Of a DNA stretch of 64,000 nucleotides, positions 15,928 through 24,147 are shown piece by piece. The stretch is from NCBI RefSeq assembly GCF_007970185.1, contig NZ_CP042431.1:5394001-5458000 (forward strand), read 5' to 3'. The stretch is from Pseudobacter ginsenosidimutans. Lineage in GTDB: Bacteria > Bacteroidota > Bacteroidia > Chitinophagales > Chitinophagaceae. The stretch's first letter is position 1, and every line of letters begins with the position of its first letter. The notes beneath the pieces are model-generated. The model made no database searches. It was given only the letters and a program-made list of their open reading frames with translations, and was not told the origin of the DNA. Position numbers and translations under genes: made by a program.

Positions 15928-18051
15928 ATGGTATATTTCCAACATTCCCGCGCTGCCCTGATGGCAGGATGCATGCTCCTGGGTGCAGGGCTTTCGGGCC
16001 AGGCCCAATCCAAAAAAGATACGATCAGCGCTGACGGACTCCGCAAAGGCATCGTAAAAGCAGTTGCTCAAAAACTGCAAAAAAGTCATTTTGCTCCCAA
16101 AGCTTTCGACGATAAATTCTCCACTGAGATCTGGGATAGTTTTCTCCGTAACCTCGATGGTCGCCGGAATGTTTTCCTGGCCGGCGATATTGAAAAGCTG
16201 AACAAATACAGGCTCCTGCTGGATGATGAGATCAATGAAGGCAGTATTGCATTTTTCGACGAAGCCTGGAAGATCTATTCCCGGCGTTTGCTGGAGGCAA
16301 AAGCCCTTGTTGAGAAATCACTGCAGCAACCTTTCAGCTTTACTTCCAAAGAAGTGTTGGAAACGGAAAGAAAAGACAGTCCATATCCCACTACCATAGC
16401 CGAAAGAGATAAGATCTGGTACGCATTCCTGAAATATGCAGTGCTCAGGGCATATACAGACCTGGAAACAAATACAGGCTCTGCAACCATCGATCCTGTT
16501 CTGGAAAAGAAAGCGCGTGAAAATGTTGCTGCCCAGTATCGCCGCTTCTTTATCACACAACAAAAAGAAACTGCTGTAAACGAGAAGTTCGCCATGTACG
16601 TTAATGCGATTGCATTGAACATGGACCCTCATACCACTTACACTTTTCCAACCATGAAAGATCCCGTGCGTGCCCAGTTGTCCGGCCAGTACTTTGGCAT
16701 CGGTATGGAACTGGGGATCGGGGAAATGGATGTTTTTGTGAAAAGACTGGTACCCGGAGGCTCTGCTTATAAAAGTGGCCTGCTGAAAGAGAACGACAGA
16801 ATCCTGGCAGTGATCGATAATAAAGGGAAGATGGTACCTACTGCAGACCTCGATCCCAATGATATCAGTAGTATGATCAGGGGAGAAGAAGGTACTTCCG
16901 TTACCATGCTGGTAATGCAGCCGGGTTCTCCTGAAAGAACGGTTACTATTCCCCGTGAGAAGATCTCCGAGATCGCCAACAAGGCAAAAAGCGCCGTGAT
17001 CAACCAGAATGGAAAAAAGATCGGCTATCTCTACCTGCCTTTGTTCTATTTGAACTCCGGCAATGAACAACTGCCTGGCTGCTCGGCAGACGTGGCGGCT
17101 GAGCTGGATAAACTCCGAGACCAGGAAGTGGAAGGGATCGTATTTGACCTGCGTGGAAATGGCGGTGGCTCCCTCACCGAAGTGGTTAGGATGGGAGCCA
17201 GCTTCATGCCAGCCACACCGATGAGCCTCCTGCGTTCAAGGGATAAAGTAGACGTTTATACCTCTCCGGTAGTGAACGCGCCGAAGTTCCAGGGACCACT
17301 GGTAGTTTTGGTTGACGAAGGCAGCGCCTCCGCATCAGAAATTTTTGCTGCTGCTATTCAGGACCATCAGCGTGGCCTGGTGATCGGAACTTCCTCTTCA
17401 TTCGGAAAAGGCACTGCACAAACGATGACGAATATCGGTAAGATGGGAGACCCCGCCAATGGCATTCCCGATATCAATTACGGAAGCATGCGCATCACCT
17501 TACAAAAGTTCTATCGTGCAAGTGGCGCCACTACTCAATTGCAGGGCGTTAAGCCCGATGTGGTGCTGGCAGACAGACTGGTGCTCAATAGTGTGAGGGA
17601 GATCGAAATGCCCGCTGCCATGGCGGTGGATACACTTGCTGTTGATAAAGCTCCGGAAAAATTCAATACCATCGATTATGCGCCGCTGATCAACAAAGCT
17701 CAGCAAAGAGCCATGGAAAACAGTACGCTTCAGATGATCGGTAAGAACATGAGCAGACTGCAATACCTGCAGAAAGCCCCGGTTAACATGGAGCTGGGCA
17801 GTTACAGGAAATTGAAACAGGAGATGAAAGACCTGGAGCAGCAAATTGCAAAGGCAAAAGAACTGCCATCTTCAGGTATGCAACTCTCCGCTTCTTTTTA
17901 CACAAACATCAATCCTGCATTACAGAAAAAAGATGAATACCAGGAAAAACTATACAATAACTGGCTGGAAAGCCTGAGTAAAGACCTTTTCTTATCCGAA
18001 GCTGTACAACTGGTACAGGATATGATCAAAGCGCCTCAAATAAAAAAATAA
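15928..18051 (+). CDS. C-terminal-processing peptidase (Prc/Tsp, S41 family)
   Basis: A 707-residue periplasmic protease with an N-terminal signal sequence; the ATG at 15928 or the one at 15961 could be used. After an N-terminal helical region (~35-240) comes a PDZ domain (YFGIGMELGIGEMDVFVKRL to about 340), then the S41 core with VFDLRGNGGGSL. The catalytic dyad is Ser468 in EGSASASEIF and Lys494 in SSFGKGTAQ, matching Prc Ser452/Lys477 by alignment of the motifs. A helical tail of about 150 residues matches the Prc C-terminal extension. Prc enzymes degrade misfolded or tagged envelope proteins and trim lipoproteins and hydrolases. Two TlpA thioredoxin genes follow at 19 and 20 bp, suggesting an operon for envelope protein quality. 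Confidence 0.92.
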   Translation: MVYFQHSRAALMAGCMLLGAGLSGQAQSKKDTISADGLRKGIVKAVAQKLQKSHFAPKAFDDKFSTEIWDSFLRNLDGRRNVFLAGDIEKLNKYRLLLDDEINEGSIAFFDEAWKIYSRRLLEAKALVEKSLQQPFSFTSKEVLETERKDSPYPTTIAERDKIWYAFLKYAVLRAYTDLETNTGSATIDPVLEKKARENVAAQYRRFFITQQKETAVNEKFAMYVNAIALNMDPHTTYTFPTMKDPVRAQLSGQYFGIGMELGIGEMDVFVKRLVPGGSAYKSGLLKENDRILAVIDNKGKMVPTADLDPNDISSMIRGEEGTSVTMLVMQPGSPERTVTIPREKISEIANKAKSAVINQNGKKIGYLYLPLFYLNSGNEQLPGCSADVAAELDKLRDQEVEGIVFDLRGNGGGSLTEVVRMGASFMPATPMSLLRSRDKVDVYTSPVVNAPKFQGPLVVLVDEGSASASEIFAAAIQDHQRGLVIGTSSSFGKGTAQTMTNIGKMGDPANGIPDINYGSMRITLQKFYRASGATTQLQGVKPDVVLADRLVLNSVREIEMPAAMAVDTLAVDKAPEKFNTIDYAPLINKAQQRAMENSTLQMIGKNMSRLQYLQKAPVNMELGSYRKLKQEMKDLEQQIAKAKELPSSGMQLSASFYTNINPALQKKDEYQEKLYNNWLESLSKDLFLSEAVQLVQDMIKAPQIKK

Positions 18052-18070
18052 ATACCAAACACAAATTCCA

Positions 18071-19213
18071 ATGATGAAGAAATTGCTATCTGCTGCTCTT
18101 TGCTTGCTGGCACTGAGTGCACGCAGCCAGGACGAACTCACTATCGAAGCCGATATGAAGTGGTTGCCCAACGATACAGTAGTGTATGTTTATGATCCTT
18201 ATTCAGGTGAAAGTGATTCCACTTTTGTGAAAAATCACAAATTCAACCTGACCATGAAAATGCCTAAAGGTGGTTGTGCCTATATCCTGCAGGTTGGCCG
18301 TGATGTTTCGAATATTGAAAAAACTGCAACAGTACAATACCTCGAGCCAGGAAAAATGGTGATCAAAGACGGAAAAGAACCCGGATTCAAGCATGCAAAA
18401 TATTCAGGCAGCCAGTTTGTAAAGGACTGGGTGTATGTAATGGATAATATTTCAGAGACCTCTCCACGTTACCTCAAATTGAATGAGCTGGAAGCAATAC
18501 AGATCAAGGCTACCCAGATCGGTGATGAAGATGCTGCTGAAAAAGCAAGGAACGAAGCCAGTGTGCTGCTCAAGAAAAGGAACGAAGACGCCCTGACCTG
18601 GGTAAGACAAAATTCCAACTCCGGCGTGGCTTCCTACGTGATCATGGCCTGGTTCAATAAGAGCAGGGATTCCCTGATCCGTTCTCTGGGTGCACATGCA
18701 CAGAAAAGCAGGATCTCCCAAAGGATCCTCAATCCCGGAAAAACAGATCCACTGCCAGTTTCATTCAGCATGGGCGCTCCTGCTGAAGATAAACTGGCTC
18801 CCGGTAAAGAAGCTCCTGCCTTTACCACTCTGGATGAGAATGGAAAGGAAGTAAAGCTGTCTGACTTCAAAGGAAAATATGTATTCCTGGATTTCTGGGC
18901 AAGCTGGTGCGGACCCTGCAAACCGCAGATCCCCTTCCTGAAAGCGGCCAATGATAAATTCAAATCGAAGAATTTTGTAATGATCGCTATTTCACTTGAT
19001 GGTAACCGTGATGCCTGGCTGAAAGCCGTAGCCAGCCATAAAATGGATTGGCTCCAGCTCTCTTCCCTGAAATCCTGGAAAGAGCCTGCTGCTACAGCTT
19101 ATGAAGTGAATGCCATTCCTTTCAATGTACTGATCGGACCTGACGGAAAGATCCTGGCGAAAGGACTCTACAATGAAGATATCGACAAGAAGCTTTCCGA
19201 ACTGGTGAAATAA
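18071..19213 (+). CDS. TlpA-family thiol-disulfide oxidoreductase with DUF4369-like N-terminus
   Basis: A 380-residue exported protein with a signal peptide (MMKKLLSAALCLLALSARSQ). Residues ~25-240 are a beta-rich region of the DUF4369 type found before Bacteroidota thioredoxins. From ~250 the AhpC/TSA-TlpA thioredoxin fold begins (GKEAPAFTTLDENGKEVKLSDFKGK). The active site is WCGPC at residues 279-283, and the cis-proline is in NAIPFNVLIGPDGK. It should reduce or isomerise disulfides in the periplasm or at the outer membrane. It lies 19 bp after the Prc-type protease and 20 bp before a second thioredoxin, so it is likely co-transcribed with both. Confidence 0.9.
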   Translation: MMKKLLSAALCLLALSARSQDELTIEADMKWLPNDTVVYVYDPYSGESDSTFVKNHKFNLTMKMPKGGCAYILQVGRDVSNIEKTATVQYLEPGKMVIKDGKEPGFKHAKYSGSQFVKDWVYVMDNISETSPRYLKLNELEAIQIKATQIGDEDAAEKARNEASVLLKKRNEDALTWVRQNSNSGVASYVIMAWFNKSRDSLIRSLGAHAQKSRISQRILNPGKTDPLPVSFSMGAPAEDKLAPGKEAPAFTTLDENGKEVKLSDFKGKYVFLDFWASWCGPCKPQIPFLKAANDKFKSKNFVMIAISLDGNRDAWLKAVASHKMDWLQLSSLKSWKEPAATAYEVNAIPFNVLIGPDGKILAKGLYNEDIDKKLSELVK

Positions 19214-19233
19214 ACCAATCAACCGAACCGCAC

Positions 19234-20226
19234 ATGAAAAACAGAATAGTATATGTTCTGATGATGATGCTTCTTCCGGCTTTTTCCTTTGCACAGGGAT
19301 TTGTGATCAAAGGAAAAGTGCCGGGCATCATCAGCGGCTATGCCAGGATCGATGCGCATCAGCATGATGGCGAAGCTGTGCAGGATGTAATGCCTGAAAG
19401 GATCAGGATCGTGAATGGCGAATTTGAACTGAAGGGAAAAATAAGCCAGCCTGAAATGATAAGTGTGTACATCAGTACAAAAAAAGTGAGTATTTTCCTG
19501 GAGAATACGGATTATTCCATCGAGACCTCCTTCGCTGACCTCAACGAAACTTCCGTGAAGGGAGGTGCTTTGAATGCTTCAAGATTGAAATTCATCGAAG
19601 AGAAATTATCGCCGGAAGGGTTTGTTAGAAAATATCCTGCAGATCCTTTCTCTGCCTGGCTGTTGAAGATGTACCTGAAGGATAAGCCTGATGATTTGGG
19701 CAAGCTGTATGAACTGCTCAGCGCTGAAGTGAAAGCCTCCATATTCGGACAGGAAGTTAAAGCCATGTTCGATCCGGAACTGAGGCCTTCACTCACCGGT
19801 AAACCCGCTCCGGCGGCTATTTTAACGGATGTGGACGGTAAACAGTTTTCCTGGGACCGCTTTGCCGGCAAATTGCTGGTAGTGGATTTCTGGGCATCCT
19901 GGTGCGGACCTTGCAGGTATTTCATTCCAAAACTGAAAAAGACCTACGAGGCTTATGCACCGAAAGGTGTAGCGTTCATCAGTGTTTCGGTTGATGATAA
20001 AGTTGATCTCTGGAAGAATGCGGTGATGGAAGAAAAGATGCCCTGGCACCAGGGGCTGGGCCAGCATGGCTTCAGCGATGCCGGACTGAAAACTCCTTTC
20101 CTTTTCAGCTCGATCCCTTATATGGTGATCATCGGGCCTGATGGGAAAGTAGTGGCTGAACTTGATTTCTATAAGAAAGAAAGATTGGAGAACGAACTGG
20201 ACCGTTTGCTTTCCGAACACAAATAA
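19234..20226 (+). CDS. Second TlpA-family thiol-disulfide oxidoreductase
   Basis: A 330-residue exported protein (signal peptide MKNRIVYVLMMMLLPAFSFAQ). The N-terminal ~170 residues are DUF4369-like (FVIKGKVPGIISGYARID). The thioredoxin domain follows, with active site WCGPC at residues 223-227 and cis-proline in SIPYMVIIGPDGKV. The C-terminal third is the closest visible relative of the remnant at 2974-3228. It is a paralogue of the preceding gene and the last gene of the protease/thioredoxin operon; an intrinsic terminator follows 24 bp after the stop. Confidence 0.9.
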   Translation: MKNRIVYVLMMMLLPAFSFAQGFVIKGKVPGIISGYARIDAHQHDGEAVQDVMPERIRIVNGEFELKGKISQPEMISVYISTKKVSIFLENTDYSIETSFADLNETSVKGGALNASRLKFIEEKLSPEGFVRKYPADPFSAWLLKMYLKDKPDDLGKLYELLSAEVKASIFGQEVKAMFDPELRPSLTGKPAPAAILTDVDGKQFSWDRFAGKLLVVDFWASWCGPCRYFIPKLKKTYEAYAPKGVAFISVSVDDKVDLWKNAVMEEKMPWHQGLGQHGFSDAGLKTPFLFSSIPYMVIIGPDGKVVAELDFYKKERLENELDRLLSEHK

Positions 20227-20250
20227 GTCTTTTTTTTTCTGTAGTTCGAT

Positions 20251-20287
20251 AAGGGGTTGACTTTAGCGGTCAACCCCTTTCTTTTTG
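20251..20287 (+). terminator. Intrinsic terminator after the thioredoxin genes
   Basis: AAGGGGTTGAC (20251-20261) pairs with GTCAACCCCTT (20269-20279) around a 7-nt loop, followed by TCTTTTT. Confidence 0.9.
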
Positions 20288-20370
20288 AATCAAAATAACA
20301 CCCTTGATAGCCCTTATTACCTTAAAGAAACCTGAATATGTTTCAGATTGACCACACAAAGAAAAGGAGG

Positions 20371-20426
20371 GAAGCGATGTGAAGGAATGTCCGTTTAACG
20401 GATGGGGCAGTTCACTTAACAGCTTC
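20371..20426. other. Multi-level inverted repeat between two convergent terminators
   Basis: GAAGC pairs with GCTTC, inside it GTGAA with TTCAC, and inside that CCGT with ACGG around TTA. The three nested stems fill 20371-20426 between the plus-strand terminator at 20251 and the minus-strand terminator at 20438. No reading frame fits here. The rest of the 20288-20437 gap shows nothing recognisable. Confidence 0.4.
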
Positions 20427-20437
20427 GGTGATCCAAC

Positions 20438-20472
20438 AAAAAAGCGAAGGCCGCTCCAGGTGGAACGGCCTT
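20438..20472 (-). terminator. Intrinsic terminator of the small lipoprotein gene
   Basis: Read on the minus strand, AAGGCCG (20472-20466) pairs with CGGCCTT (20453-20447), with an inner TCCA/TGGA extension, followed by CGC and TTTTTT. It lies 25 bp after the stop of the minus-strand lipoprotein gene. Confidence 0.85.
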
Positions 20473-20497
20473 ACACAGGTTGGTATTACAAAAGTAA

Positions 20498-20908
20498 TTA
20501 ACGTACGAAGGAATGTGAAACGATGCCTGAAGTAGTTGAGTTGCTGTTGAATTCCTGGGCAGCTACGGATTTACCGTTCACAATGATCTCCAGTTTCAGG
20601 TTGCCACCAACAAAAGAGGCGCCGGTAAGGCCGATGCCTACAGGCTCGGTCAATTTGATTTCCACTTTCTTGTTGAAGGGAATGGCAGCATCGTTGATAT
20701 CTGTCTCACCCAATGTTTCATTGGTGAACATGATATCGGCTTTGTTCAGGCCGCTGTTGCTGCTCACTTTGTACTCTACGGTTACAGTGCGTGGAAAGCC
20801 GCTGTCTTTTTTGTCGTCTTTATCCTTACTGCAGGAAGTTCCGAGCAGCGCTACTGCCATTAAAAGCGTAAAAAATCTCATAGGGTGTCTCAATAATGGT
20901 GTCTTCAT
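20498..20908 (-). CDS. Small lipoprotein, function unknown
   Basis: A 136-residue lipoprotein. The signal peptide (…FFTLLMAVALLGTSC) ends in a lipobox GTSC, and the mature protein starts CSKDKDDKKD, an acidic/lysine stretch of the type that sends Bacteroidota lipoproteins to the cell surface. The start may be the ATG at 20908 or the internal ATG at 20881; the latter gives a more compact signal peptide. The mature part (~110 residues) is predicted beta-rich (TVTVEYKVSSNSGLNKADIMFTNE) and ends in Phe-Val-Arg. It resembles small Bacteroidota beta-sandwich lipoproteins without an assigned role. It is monocistronic, with its own terminator, and divergent from the histidine kinase gene. Confidence 0.7.
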   Translation of the reverse strand: MKTPLLRHPMRFFTLLMAVALLGTSCSKDKDDKKDSGFPRTVTVEYKVSSNSGLNKADIMFTNETLGETDINDAAIPFNKKVEIKLTEPVGIGLTGASFVGGNLKLEIIVNGKSVAAQEFNSNSTTSGIVSHSFVR

Positions 20909-21066
20909 CTTCGAATAGTTTTAATAGCTGATACGATAATTAACTGCAAAAATATTGGCGTCGTAACTGCGTTCCAATCCTATGAAACATGGTTTTTCAA
21001 CTACCTGTTTCCCGGTATTTTTCCACTATTTGATTTTTGAAGCCCAATTATTGTTTATTTGCTCCC

Positions 21067-23067
21067 ATGATGCAGAAAATCCGTCTCACCACCCTCATGT
21101 TTTTTGTTTCCGCCTGCTGCTTTGCACAATTGCCGGCGAAACCAAACAGGTATACAGACAGTTTGAATGCAGTTGTGCAGAATGGGAACGACAGCAGCAA
21201 ATCCGCTGCAGCACTACTGCTTTCCTACTACTGGGTTGCCCGTGATACCAGTAAGAGCCAGCAGTTCATAGACCTCGCAAGGATCGCCGGAAAGCAGTAT
21301 CCTTATCAGCTTGCACTCTCATATTTCTATGAAGGCGTGTTGTTTTATATGAAGTCAGACATCGCTTCCAGTGAAAGGTCCTTCCAGGAAGCCATTAAAA
21401 GACTCGAAGTATTCGATACACGCGAAGCGCTCAGCTTCCGCTCCCAGGCCTGGCATAATTACGGCATCCTGCAACAGGCGAAAGGAGATGAAGAAGGCTT
21501 CGCCAGGATCATGATCGATGAAAGCATTCCGCTGGCGCAGCAGGCGCAGGATACAGCTTATCTTGGCAAGAACTATCTCGATCTTGCCATCGTATTCAAG
21601 AATACGCAGCAATACGATAAAGCCACCACTTATCTCCTGGATGCAATCAACACTTTATCTGCCCATAAATCGAACAAAGCCACCAACAATTCCACGCTGA
21701 ACCTCATCAATGCCTATACCACGCTTGCCGAGAACTATGTGCTGGGCGGCAATCATGAAATGGCAAAGCCGGTGCTGGACAGCGCCATGGCATGGCTTAC
21801 CCGCAAGCCCAATGATCATTTGATTGTGGATTACTATTCGGCAGAAGCGCTTTACAATGTGGCGATGAAACAATACAGGGAAGCGCTGGTGAGTGTAGAC
21901 AGTGGTGTTGCCAAAGCTAAGGAGCAGGGAAGGACCTATGATGAGCAAAGACTGTTACTGCAAAAATATTATGCGCTGCACAATTTGAAAAGATACAGGG
22001 AAGCGGCCTCGGTAATGGACTGGCTCTCGCAGCAACCCGAGATGATGACCCTGCTCAGCAGCAAACTGGAAGTTTTCAAAGGCATGTCTGAAACACAGGC
22101 TGCACTTGGTAATTTCAAGCCCGCTTATGAATGGTCTGTCCGATACAGTCAGCTGAGCGACAGTATCAATGGCAGCCGCCTGAAAAATGAGATCCACAAC
22201 ATGGAGATCAAATACGGGAATGCAGAAAAACAGAAAGCCATCGATGCCCTGAAACTGGAAAACGAGAAATCCTCTCTCTCAGCCAGGAATACACGACTGA
22301 TGATCTGGTTCCTTGCTTCGGTCTGTATACTGTTGTTCATCCTGGCCGTGGTAACGTTCCTGTATATGCGTAACAATAAGAGGCTGTCGCAACAGAAAGA
22401 TCTTTTCCATCAGCAGCAGCTCCGGGAAATTGAGCAACAGCAGCAGATACATGTGGGCCATGCATTGCTGCAGGGCGAAGAGCGGGAGCGGCGCCGCGTG
22501 GCCGGTGATCTGCATGACGGACTGGGTGGACTTTTGGCCGGAGTGAAAATGAACCTCACGGGTATGGCCACCGAAACCAAAACGAAGGACCTGAACAGGG
22601 TGGTGGACCAGCTTGACCATTCTATCAGTGAATTGCGCCGCATCGCCAGGAACATGATGCCTGAAGCATTGCTGAAGTTCGGACTGGAAACAGCTTTGAA
22701 AGAAGCCTGCGAAAACCTAATCTCCGATAAAGTGAATATCCGCTTTCAATCTTATGGGATCCGCTCCAATATTCCCCACGAAAAGCAGCTCACCATTTAT
22801 CGTGTGGTGCAGGAGCTGCTGAACAATGCCATCAAACATGCATACGCCAGCGAGATTCTCCTGCAATGCAGTCAGAACAATGATACATTTTTCATTACCC
22901 TGGAAGATAACGGCAGGGGCTTCGATACCAGCGCCATCAGGAGTTTCAAAGGGATCGGCCTCAGCAATGTAAAGAACCGCGTGGATTATCTCAGCGGAAA
23001 GCTCGAGATCAATTCCACTGTCAATGAAGGAACTTCCATAAACATAGAATTGAATGTTGCAGAATAG
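21067..23067 (+). CDS. TPR-containing sensor histidine kinase, NarX/DegS (HisKA_3) type
   Basis: The ATG at 21067 (or the adjacent one at 21070) is chosen since it opens a signal sequence (MMQKIRLTTLMFFVSACCFAQ); the protein has 666 residues. Residues ~25-400 are helical TPR-like repeats in the periplasm. One membrane helix follows (LMIWFLASVCILLFILAVVTFLYM, about 410-433), then a coiled coil rich in Gln. The phosphoacceptor box is RRRVAGDLHDGLGGLLAG with His483. The HATPase part shows the N box (ELLNNAIKHA) and G box (DNGRGFD, GIGLSNV). It should phosphorylate the response regulator encoded immediately downstream, whose gene overlaps by 14 bp. The signal is unknown. Confidence 0.92.
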   Translation: MMQKIRLTTLMFFVSACCFAQLPAKPNRYTDSLNAVVQNGNDSSKSAAALLLSYYWVARDTSKSQQFIDLARIAGKQYPYQLALSYFYEGVLFYMKSDIASSERSFQEAIKRLEVFDTREALSFRSQAWHNYGILQQAKGDEEGFARIMIDESIPLAQQAQDTAYLGKNYLDLAIVFKNTQQYDKATTYLLDAINTLSAHKSNKATNNSTLNLINAYTTLAENYVLGGNHEMAKPVLDSAMAWLTRKPNDHLIVDYYSAEALYNVAMKQYREALVSVDSGVAKAKEQGRTYDEQRLLLQKYYALHNLKRYREAASVMDWLSQQPEMMTLLSSKLEVFKGMSETQAALGNFKPAYEWSVRYSQLSDSINGSRLKNEIHNMEIKYGNAEKQKAIDALKLENEKSSLSARNTRLMIWFLASVCILLFILAVVTFLYMRNNKRLSQQKDLFHQQQLREIEQQQQIHVGHALLQGEERERRRVAGDLHDGLGGLLAGVKMNLTGMATETKTKDLNRVVDQLDHSISELRRIARNMMPEALLKFGLETALKEACENLISDKVNIRFQSYGIRSNIPHEKQLTIYRVVQELLNNAIKHAYASEILLQCSQNNDTFFITLEDNGRGFDTSAIRSFKGIGLSNVKNRVDYLSGKLEINSTVNEGTSINIELNVAE

Positions 23068-23695
23068 TGAACTGATACAACTCGCAATCGTGGATGATCA
23101 TCCTGTGGTGATCGAAGGATTGCAAAGACTGCTGGGCAGTAAGGATTATCTGAATGTTGCAGGAACTTTTACGTCCGGCAATGAATTCCTGCTCTACCTG
23201 AAAACGAACAGAACGGATATTGTTCTGCTGGATATCTCCCTGCCGGACTCCAATGGAATGGAGCTTTGCAAGGAGATCAAGAAACGCTCTCCCGGCACCT
23301 GTGTGCTGGCGCTCAGTAACCATAGTGAACGCAGCATCATTATGCAGATGCTGCAGAATGGCGCCAGTGGTTACCTGCTGAAAAATGCATCGGCAGATGA
23401 ATTGCTGAATTGCATCAATGAAGCATTGAATGGACAGATCACTTTCAGTAATGAGATCAAGCAGATCATTGCAAGACCTTCTGCACATGAACTCAAGGAG
23501 GTGCCGCAGCTGACGCGCCGAGAAAAAGAAATTCTCGCATTGATCTCAGATGGAATGACCACGCCGCAGATCGCGGAAAAACTGAACCTGAGCCAGCTTA
23601 CCATCGAAACTCATCGTCGTAATCTTCTGCAGAAATTTGAAGTGAATAATGTGGCGGCCCTGATCAAAGTGGCTGTGCAGCAGGGACTGGTGTAA
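23054..23695 (+). CDS. NarL/FixJ-type response regulator
   Basis: A 213-residue two-domain regulator. The receiver domain has the acidic pair Asp14-Asp15 (AIVDDHPVV), phosphoacceptor Asp60 (VLLDISLPDS), Ser88 in place of the usual Thr, and Lys110 (YLLKNAS). The C-terminal LuxR-type helix-turn-helix runs from ~150 to 210 (LTRREKEILALISDGMTTPQIAEKL, then LTIETHRRNLLQKF). The gene overlaps the 3' end of the kinase gene by 14 bp, so the two form one unit. It lies upstream of the alginate locus in the same direction, but a 452-bp gap with its own promoter separates them, so control of that locus is not implied. Confidence 0.93.
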   Translation: MLQNSELIQLAIVDDHPVVIEGLQRLLGSKDYLNVAGTFTSGNEFLLYLKTNRTDIVLLDISLPDSNGMELCKEIKKRSPGTCVLALSNHSERSIIMQMLQNGASGYLLKNASADELLNCINEALNGQITFSNEIKQIIARPSAHELKEVPQLTRREKEILALISDGMTTPQIAEKLNLSQLTIETHRRNLLQKFEVNNVAALIKVAVQQGLV

Positions 23696-24012
23696 TAGAG
23701 TTAGAGATTTCCACTGTTTTTGATATGTTTGCCGGAACTCAAAAACCTTATTTCTGGAATTAGCTATGCTGCTAATACTCTTCGCCTCCGTTCTAACCGG
23801 ATGTCTGAAGCGCGCCGAAAAAATACTAAGGTAGTACCTTCGGTACGGCACCTACCACGTCAATGGAAGTTAACTGATCAGGTATTTGCGCCAATCCCCT
23901 ATTCTCAATGGGTGATCATAATTCCCTCATCTTTCTTTTTCTCTTAATGCTTTGAAAATCAGTTTTCAATACAGGGTACTTTATCCAATTACGGAACTCC
24001 GCAAAAAAATAT
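23696..24012. other. Non-coding stretch upstream of the alginate locus promoter
   Basis: About 320 bp without a credible gene. Short open frames here have no signal peptide, conserved motif or Bacteroidota-like codon pattern. The only local structure is a small hairpin GTACC-TTC-GGTAC near 23836-23848. No terminator with a T-run was found for the response regulator gene. The promoter and operator of the SusC gene follow at 24013-24069. Confidence 0.5.
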
Positions 24013-24042
24013 TTTGGTCGAATCGTAAAAAGCCTAAATTTG
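24013..24042 (+). promoter_or_regulatory. Promoter of the alginate utilisation operon
   Basis: TTTG (24013-24016), an 18-nt spacer and TAAATTTG (24035-24042) match the Bacteroidota -33/-7 consensus TTTG-N19-TAnnTTTG with a spacer one base short. Transcription would start near 24048, about 100 nt before the SusC start codon. Confidence 0.6.
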
Positions 24043-24051
24043 GTTATCCAG

Positions 24052-24069
24052 AAATTGGTCAACCAATTT
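24052..24069. promoter_or_regulatory. GntR/FadR-family operator at the alginate operon start site
   Basis: AAATTGGT-CA-ACCAATTT has 8-bp perfect arms around a 2-nt centre. It closely resembles the UxuR/ExuR operator (AATTGGTATACCAATT) and the general FadR-subfamily pattern TGGT-n-ACCA. It covers the expected transcription start of the promoter at 24013-24042, so a bound protein would block transcription. A weaker related site (TTTGGTTATCCA) lies just upstream and overlaps the -7 box. The GntR/FadR gene at 30558-31280 in the same operon is the obvious binding candidate. Confidence 0.65.
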
Positions 24070-24147
24070 GTTGGGATATTCAAAACGAAACGATTGTTAA
24101 CCCCCAAACGCTGACTTCCGATTGGGTCATGCAAACAAGCTTGCTTT

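Noticed and set aside
23054-24147. Two-component pair considered as the regulator of the alginate operon
   Set aside because: The operon has its own GntR-type regulator and a matching operator, and a 452-bp gap lies between them; adjacency alone is not enough.
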